Assembly: GCA_023400405.1 (NCBI GenBank)
Contig: JAEXFD010000059.1
Coordinates: forward strand, 1 to 64,000
Direction of reading: 5' to 3'
DNA length: 64,000 nt
DNA from: Pseudomonadota bacterium
GTDB taxonomy: Bacteria > Pseudomonadota > Alphaproteobacteria > Sphingomonadales > Sphingomonadaceae
Each line of letters starts with the position of its first letter. The first letter of the stretch is position 1. The translations under genes were made by a program, and so were the position numbers. The notes under the pieces were generated by a model. The model saw only the letters and a program-made list of their open reading frames with translations. It ran no database searches and was not told the DNA's origin. Positions 58,559 to 64,000 of the stretch are shown here, one piece after another.

Positions 58559-60055
58559 TCAGGCGGCGCAGGTCTTGGCGACGAATTCGGCGTGGCTCGG
58601 CATCAGGTTCACGCACTTGGCGATCACCCGCTGGATGTTGCCGAGATAGGCCTCGATCCGCGCCTCGTCCTCGATATCGACCAGGGGATCATAGCCGCGC
58701 GGGATCACGCCCTGGCCCAGGAAAACCTGGATCCAGCTTTCCTCGGTGAACAGCTCGTCGTCCTCGCGAAACACCCGGCCATTGGCGCGGAACAGGTCGA
58801 TCTTGCGCTGCAACGTCTCGGGCACCGCCATGTCGCGGCATTGGCGCCAGAACGGCGTGTCGTCGCGTGTCGTCGCCTTGTAATGCAGGATGATGAAGTC
58901 GCGGATCCGCTCATATTCGAAGTCGGCCTGGCGATTGAACTCGGCGATCGTCGCCGGGTCGAAGCCCTGATCGGGCAGCAGCCGCACCAGCCGGATCACT
59001 GCCGATTGGATCAGGTGGATGCTCGTCGATTCGAGCGGCTCGAGAAAGCCCGAGGCAAGGCCGATCGCGACGCAGTTCTTGTTCCAGATCCGCCGCCGCT
59101 TGCCCGCGGTGAAGCGCAGCCGGTTCGGCTCGCCCAGCGGCTCGCCGTCCAGGTTCGCCCTCAGCTGGGCCTCGGCATCGTCGTCCGAGAGGTGCGCGCT
59201 CGAATAGACATGGCCATTGCCGGTGCGGTGCTGCAGCGGGATGCGCCATTGCCAGCCCGCCGTGCGGGCGGTGGAGCGGGTATAGGGCGTGAACGGCTCG
59301 GTTCGCGCGCACGGCATCGCGATCGCCCGGTCGCAGGGCAGCCAGTGCGTCCAGTTGTCATAGCCGGTCTTCATCGCCTGTTCGATGATCAGCCCGCGAA
59401 AGCCCGAGCAATCGACGAACAGGTCGGCGGCGATCGTCTCGCCATCGGCCATCGTCACCGATTCGACGAAGCCATCCTCGCCGCGCAGCGCCACGCCCGC
59501 GACCTTGCCTTCGCGCCGCACCACGCCGCGCGCCTCGGCATAGCCGCGCAGGAAGCGGGCATAGAGGCCGGCGTCGAACTGGAAGGCATGGGCGATGTGC
59601 CCGATCGGCGATTCCGCCATCTTGGGATCGGCGCGCATGAACTTGTTTGCTCGCGCCGCCATGCTGTTGATCGAATAGGCGGAAAAGTCGGCGGCGCGGC
59701 CCTGCGGCCGCATCTTCAGCCAATATTGGTGGCAGCGCAGCCAGCCGAGATCCTGCCCGATCACGCCGAAGCTGTGGAAATAGGCGTCCCCCCGCTGGGC
59801 CCAGTCGACGAATTCGATGCCGAGCTTGAAGCTGCCCTGGGTGCGCTGCACGAACTCGTTCTCGTCGAGTTCGAGCAGCTCGTTGTACTTCTTGATCGCC
59901 GGGATCGTCGCCTCGCCCACGCCGATCGTGCCGATCTCCTCGCTTTCGATCAGCACGATCTCGTACAGGCCCTGGAACAGCTTGCCGAACAATGCGGCGG
60001 TCATCCAGCCCGCCGTGCCCCCGCCGACGATCAGGATGCGCTTGATTGGCTGCAT
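58559..60055 (-). CDS. tryptophan halogenase family protein
   Basis: A 498-residue flavin-dependent halogenase-like protein. The FAD motif GGGTAGW is at 11-17, GVGEATIP follows at 46-53, and the halogenase lysine is Lys77 in GSFKLGIEF, with WQWRIP (268-273) the family signature WxWxIP and LEPLESTSIH near the end. Homologues in Caulobacter and sphingomonad TonB-receptor loci have no proven halogenase activity. ATG 60055 starts MQPIKRILIVGG; an upstream in-frame ATG adds 16 residues. It lies between GH3 and GH30 genes, so it may modify or bind a substrate of the locus. Confidence 0.85.
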   Translation of the reverse strand: MQPIKRILIVGGGTAGWMTAALFGKLFQGLYEIVLIESEEIGTIGVGEATIPAIKKYNELLELDENEFVQRTQGSFKLGIEFVDWAQRGDAYFHSFGVIGQDLGWLRCHQYWLKMRPQGRAADFSAYSINSMAARANKFMRADPKMAESPIGHIAHAFQFDAGLYARFLRGYAEARGVVRREGKVAGVALRGEDGFVESVTMADGETIAADLFVDCSGFRGLIIEQAMKTGYDNWTHWLPCDRAIAMPCARTEPFTPYTRSTARTAGWQWRIPLQHRTGNGHVYSSAHLSDDDAEAQLRANLDGEPLGEPNRLRFTAGKRRRIWNKNCVAIGLASGFLEPLESTSIHLIQSAVIRLVRLLPDQGFDPATIAEFNRQADFEYERIRDFIILHYKATTRDDTPFWRQCRDMAVPETLQRKIDLFRANGRVFREDDELFTEESWIQVFLGQGVIPRGYDPLVDIEDEARIEAYLGNIQRVIAKCVNLMPSHAEFVAKTCAA

Positions 60056-60189
60056 CTCTTCTCCATCCCCATGCATCCCTCCGGCCCTTGCGCCGGAGCC
60101 CACTGTGCCTCTCGGGCGGGCGTGGCGCCTCTCGTTCGCAGCTTGCCTCCCGGCGGTCCCCGCAGCAAGACCGGGGACTTCCCGGGGGT

Positions 60190-62136
60190 TCAGCAGCTCG
60201 CGGGCACGGCCGGCTCCGGCAGCGCGCCGGTTCGGCCCGGCCCGGCATAGCTCAGGCCATAGCGCCGTCCGAACTGGATCACCTGGCCCGGCCCCTCGCC
60301 GGTCGAGCAGGCGGAGCCCGGCCAGGCGAACGAAAGCCGCCCGCTAAAGTCGTATCGCCCGCCGACGAGCAGGTCGGCCAGTCCTTCGCCTTCGGTGCCC
60401 GGCAGGAACGCCGCGACAAAGGCGTCGGAGAGGTTGATCAGGTCGTTGGCATAGGCCGGGCGCCCAGAATACAGCACGGTTGCAACCGGCACGCCCTTTC
60501 CCGAAACGGCCTTCAGCACCGCCAGGTCGGCAGGGCGGAGCAGGCTGTGTGCGATCGGCTTGGGCGCGCGGACGTCGCCATTATATTCGGCATAGGGCGT
60601 CTCGCCGATCACCGCGATCACGGCATCGAACCGCGACGGATCGACACCCTTGCCGTCTTCCGAGAAGGCGACGTTGGAGGCGCCCAGCGCGTCCCGCAGT
60701 GCCGCTAGCAGGGTCGTGCCGCCCTTGAAGTCGGCGTTCTTGTTCTCGGTGCCCTGCCAGGTCAGCGACCAGCCACCGGTCTGGTTGGACAGGCTGTCGG
60801 CGCTGGCGCCCACCACCAGCACGCGCGCGCCGGCGCGCAGCGGCAGCACGCCCTGGTTCTTGAGCAGCACCGCCGATTTGCGCACGGCTTCGCGGCCCAG
60901 CGCCCGCGCGTCGAGCGCCTCGGCGCTGCCCGCGAGCGCGCTGGCATTGGGATCGCGATCGAACAGTCCGGCGCGCAGCTTCACGCGCAGGATCCGAGTC
61001 ACCGCATCGTCGATCCGCGCCATCGCCACGCGCCCCTCGCGCACGTCCGTCACGGTATTGGCGATGAACGCCTTCCAGTCGTCGGGCACCATGAACATGT
61101 CGATCCCGGCATTGATCGCTTCCGGGCAATGGTCCTTGGCGCAGCCCGGCACTTGCTGGATTCCGTTCCAATCGGACACGACCAGCCCGTCGAAGCCGAG
61201 CTTGCCCTTCAGCACGTCGGTGATCAGCTCGCGGCTGCCGTGCATCTTGCCGTAGTCCTTGCCGGCGGCGACGTCGTTCCAGCTGCTGTACGAGACCATC
61301 ACCGTCTGCACGCCGGCCTTGAGCGCCGGGTAATAGCCGGCGCCATGGACCTGGATCATGTGCGTGCGGTCGGCGCGGTTCTCACCCTGGTCCACGCCCT
61401 CGAAGGTGCCGCCGTCGCCCAGATAATGTTTAGCAGTAGCAATCACGTCGCCGTCGCCGGTCAGTCCGCCCTGCAGCCCGTGCACCAGCGCGCGCGAATA
61501 GGCCGCGACGATGGCCGGATCGCTCGAATAGCTTTCATAGGTGCGGCCCCAGCGGCGGTTTTCGCCCACTGCCAGCGTCGGCGCGAACACCCAGGAGATG
61601 CCGGTCGCGCGCACCTGCCGCGCCGTCGCCCGGCCGATCCGCTCGACCAGCGCCGGATCGTGCGCCGCGCCGAGCCCGATATTGTGCGGGAACAGCGTCG
61701 CCCCGGCGACATTGCCATGGCCGTGCACCGCATCGGTGCCCCAGATCACCGGGATGCGCACCGCCATGTCGGTCGCCATCGAGGCGCGATAATAGGCTTC
61801 GGACAGCTTCGTCCAATCGCCGACCGCGGCATCCTTCTTCATGCCCGGCCAGGCGCCGCCGCCATTGAGCACCGAGCCGAGATAATAGCGGCCCACTTCG
61901 TCCGGAGTGACCGATCGGATGTCGGCCTGGGTCATCTGGCCGATCTTCTGCTCGAGCGTCATGCCCGCGACGATCGCGGCGATCCGCGCCTCCATTCCCC
62001 GATCGGGGGCGCTGGGCGCGCGGAGCGTCGGCCAGTCCTTGCCGTGCCACAGCAGGTCGCTGCCGGGCGTCGTCGCGGCACAGCCGGCGAGCAGGGGAAG
62101 CAGCAGCCAGAGGCCGGATCGCGCGGAGTGTCTCAT
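60190..62136 (-). CDS. GH3 family beta-glucosidase, secreted lipoprotein
   Basis: A 648-residue GH3 enzyme with lipobox LLAGC (Cys19). The N-terminal TIM barrel has GQMTQADIRSVTPDE, VIWGTDAVHGHGNV and AKHYLGDGGT, and the nucleophile is Asp322 in VVSDWNG. The C-terminal alpha/beta sandwich contains LPLRAGARVLVVGASADSLSNQTGGW and VAAFLPGTEGEGLADLL. It is an exo-1,3/1,4-beta-glucan glucohydrolase-type enzyme without the C-terminal accessory domain seen in ExoP-like homologues. It probably releases glucose from oligosaccharides in the periplasm for the downstream transporter. The next upstream gene is the TonB receptor. Confidence 0.92.
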   Translation of the reverse strand: MRHSARSGLWLLLPLLAGCAATTPGSDLLWHGKDWPTLRAPSAPDRGMEARIAAIVAGMTLEQKIGQMTQADIRSVTPDEVGRYYLGSVLNGGGAWPGMKKDAAVGDWTKLSEAYYRASMATDMAVRIPVIWGTDAVHGHGNVAGATLFPHNIGLGAAHDPALVERIGRATARQVRATGISWVFAPTLAVGENRRWGRTYESYSSDPAIVAAYSRALVHGLQGGLTGDGDVIATAKHYLGDGGTFEGVDQGENRADRTHMIQVHGAGYYPALKAGVQTVMVSYSSWNDVAAGKDYGKMHGSRELITDVLKGKLGFDGLVVSDWNGIQQVPGCAKDHCPEAINAGIDMFMVPDDWKAFIANTVTDVREGRVAMARIDDAVTRILRVKLRAGLFDRDPNASALAGSAEALDARALGREAVRKSAVLLKNQGVLPLRAGARVLVVGASADSLSNQTGGWSLTWQGTENKNADFKGGTTLLAALRDALGASNVAFSEDGKGVDPSRFDAVIAVIGETPYAEYNGDVRAPKPIAHSLLRPADLAVLKAVSGKGVPVATVLYSGRPAYANDLINLSDAFVAAFLPGTEGEGLADLLVGGRYDFSGRLSFAWPGSACSTGEGPGQVIQFGRRYGLSYAGPGRTGALPEPAVPASC

Positions 62137-62180
62137 GCTTTCCTCTCGGGTCGGCGCAAGGCGAAGCGCCTCGCGCGGGC

Positions 62181-62218
62181 AAAAAAAGGGGAGGCGACGG
62201 CGTTGGCCGCACCTCCCC
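62181..62218 (-). terminator. terminator after the TonB receptor gene
   Basis: GGGGAGG (62188-62194) pairs with CCTCCCC (62212-62218) and is followed, on the minus strand, by a seven-base T-run (62187-62181). It may set the receptor transcript apart from the glycosidase genes or act as a partial attenuator. Confidence 0.85.
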
Positions 62219-62251
62219 TGGAACTCCCGGGACAGGGGCCCGGGGGAGGGA

Positions 62252-64000
62252 TCAGAAGCGGTAGTTCAGGCCCAACAGGAACTGACGACCATATTTCTCA
62301 TAGGTCTCGGGCAGCGGCAGGCCGTCCGCGGTGTGGGTGCCGCCGGTGTCGAGGCCAAGCCGCGTGCGATAGGGCGAATCGGTGACGTTGTTCACCTGGA
62401 GCAACACGCCCAGCCCGTGCAGCGTCGATGCGTCGGGGAAGGTGTAGCCGATCTGCGCGTCGAGCTGCTTGTCGGCTAGGATCTCGGTATAGCCGCGGTT
62501 GGTGAACAGCTGCACCGTCTCGCCCTTGAATGCCGAGCGGAAGCGATAGCTCGCCCGGGCCTGGAAGCCCCATTTCTCGAAATAGCCGGTGACGTTGTAC
62601 ACCGTGCCGGAAAGGCCCGGGATGCGCACCACGTCGCCGGTGTCGGTCGGGTTGAGGTTCGATTTGGTGTAGGAATAGCTGCCGAGCAGGCCGAAGCCGT
62701 CGAGCAGCTTGGTCAGCCGGCCCAGCTCGAACGCGCCGCTGATCTCGATGCCCTTCAGGTTTCCGCCCGGCCCGTTGGCCGGCATCGTCACCTGGCCCAG
62801 CGGGCTGATGTTGGTCGATGCCGGGATGGTGTTGGTCGGGATCGGCAACCCGCTGAAATCGACGACGAAGTTGCGGTTGTAGATGTAGTTGTCGAGCCAT
62901 TTGTAGAAGCCGGCGATGCTGATGTAGGTCGCCTTGCCGATGTACCATTCATAGGCGACGTCCAGCGCCTTGGCCCGCCAGGGCTGGAGGTTGGGGTTGC
63001 CGCCCGATGCGGACCAGGGGTTCACCGTGCCGCCCGGCACGCAGGGCGAGGGCGTGGTGTTGCACGGGTTGGTGTTGAACCCCGGCGTGAAGTTGGCGCG
63101 CATGTCGTCCATGCGCGGCCGCGCCAGCACTTTCGACGCGGCCAGGCGGAATCGGTGGCCGCCGCCCAGGTCGTAGATCAGGTTCGCGCTGGGCAGCACG
63201 TCGGTATATTCCGTGGTCTGGAAGACCTGGGAAAGCGCGATCGGCGTCAGCGTCTGGTTGATCCGCAGGCCCGACGAGGCCTGGAACTGGTTGACCACCT
63301 GCACGCCGACATTGCCGCGCAGCCGGCCCCATTCGATGTCGGCCTTCGCCTTCCAGGTGATGATGTCCTCCTTGATCTTCCACGTCTTGTCGAAGTGGTT
63401 GGCGTCCTCAAGGGGAGTCTTGTTGTAATAATTGTCGAGCGCGGCCTGCAGGTCCCAAGCAACGACGTTGCCGAAGCCGGCAAAGTCGAGCGAGGTCGGG
63501 TCGATCAGATATTGCGAACCGATCAGCACCTGCTGACGGCCGTTCTTCAGGTTGAGGTCGAGCTCGTCGACCGTCTTGTGCTTGACGCGCCGGGTGTAGT
63601 TCACGCCGACCTCGACGTCGGTGAAGAACCCGCCCAGGTCGTGGGTCAGCGCGAAATCGATCGAGCCCAGGTCTTCCTTGACGTGCGGAGACTTGTACAG
63701 GCCGTCATGGCCCCAGCCGCCCCAGGGGGCGCGGTCGCCGAGCGAGATCTTGCTGGCGTCGGCATAGTTGAGCCCGAAATCATAATTCGGGAAGCCGCCG
63801 TCGATCGGGAAGGAGAAGTCGTACGAGTCCATCGTGCGGGTCTGGAACGGGCCCGCGCCATAGCCGCTATAGGTCTCGATATAGGTCTCGTCGCGCTTGT
63901 TGGTCGAATAGCTGATGTCGGCCACGAAGCGGGTGCGGTCGTCGAGCTTGAAGTCGTTGTTGAGGCCTGCCGAGAAAAGCTTGTCCTGGCGCTTGTTCAT
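62252..64000 (-). CDS. TonB-dependent receptor, C-terminal part
   Basis: The last 582 residues of a TonB-dependent outer-membrane receptor. The beta-barrel strands are seen throughout, with RFRLAASKVLARPRMDDMRANF (a diagnostic barrel segment), AYEWYIGKATYISIAGFYKWLDNYIYN and the C-terminal QFLLGLNYRF ending in an aromatic residue. The N-terminal plug lies outside the window. It is of the sphingomonad/Caulobacter type with an ARPR segment, which imports oligosaccharides. It heads the GH3-halogenase-GH30-transporter locus, so a beta-glucan oligosaccharide is a likely ligand. Confidence 0.92.
   Translation of the reverse strand: MNKRQDKLFSAGLNNDFKLDDRTRFVADISYSTNKRDETYIETYSGYGAGPFQTRTMDSYDFSFPIDGGFPNYDFGLNYADASKISLGDRAPWGGWGHDGLYKSPHVKEDLGSIDFALTHDLGGFFTDVEVGVNYTRRVKHKTVDELDLNLKNGRQQVLIGSQYLIDPTSLDFAGFGNVVAWDLQAALDNYYNKTPLEDANHFDKTWKIKEDIITWKAKADIEWGRLRGNVGVQVVNQFQASSGLRINQTLTPIALSQVFQTTEYTDVLPSANLIYDLGGGHRFRLAASKVLARPRMDDMRANFTPGFNTNPCNTTPSPCVPGGTVNPWSASGGNPNLQPWRAKALDVAYEWYIGKATYISIAGFYKWLDNYIYNRNFVVDFSGLPIPTNTIPASTNISPLGQVTMPANGPGGNLKGIEISGAFELGRLTKLLDGFGLLGSYSYTKSNLNPTDTGDVVRIPGLSGTVYNVTGYFEKWGFQARASYRFRSAFKGETVQLFTNRGYTEILADKQLDAQIGYTFPDASTLHGLGVLLQVNNVTDSPYRTRLGLDTGGTHTADGLPLPETYEKYGRQFLLGLNYRF

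Overview
The window looks like a chromosomal segment of a sphingomonad (Alphaproteobacteria, Sphingomonas-like). The base composition is high GC. It carries the alphaproteobacterial cell-cycle regulator GcrA, an alphaproteobacterial petABC cytochrome bc1 operon, an aerobic hemF, and TonB-receptor polysaccharide loci with a tryptophan-halogenase-like protein, as is common in sphingomonads and Caulobacter. The genus is an inference from gene content; no rRNA or tRNA gene was seen.

Left part (1-14.5 kb): partial gcrA, an ABC-2 permease and a patatin-like lipoprotein. Next comes a compact type VI secretion effector cassette: an Eag/DcrB-type chaperone, a class I prePAAR effector with two membrane regions and a C-terminal toxin domain, and an overlapping candidate immunity gene closed by a strong terminator. 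Then follow argD-argF, hslO, a small secreted protein, queC-queE (7-deazaguanine synthesis), secreted proteins, lipB and two overlapping membrane-protein genes.

Middle (14-38 kb): a GNAT-hemF-trmL run on the minus strand, petABC, apt, small envelope proteins and an alkaline-phosphatase-superfamily phosphodiesterase. A metal/redox module follows, made of a MerR regulator, a glutaredoxin-MauE fusion and a Met/His-rich outer-membrane protein, with a textbook 19-bp-spacer MerR promoter. Then come ychF, lipoproteins, pth-rplY, a TraB/GumN protein, glyQ-glyS and ppdK. This part is dotted with palindromic repeats. One of them sits in frame inside glyS.

Tad pilus locus (38-45.3 kb, minus strand): cpaA-cpaB-cpaC-cpaD-cpaE-tadB-tadC in one tightly packed run, without the expected cpaF/tadA ATPase gene and without a Flp pilin gene.

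Right part (45-64 kb): a hydrolase-oxidoreductase pair, a DUF6326 gene and a frameshifted DUF4386 gene. A uronate-related cluster follows (manD, a divergent FadR-type regulator, a 623-residue putative uronan lyase and a PL7-like secreted protein), then secE-nusG. A minus-strand beta-glucan utilisation locus closes the window: TonB receptor (cut by the window end), GH3, tryptophan-halogenase-like protein, GH30, FucP-type transporter and a YqaA-type membrane protein. Domain and family calls are made by eye from the translated sequence; no database search was run.
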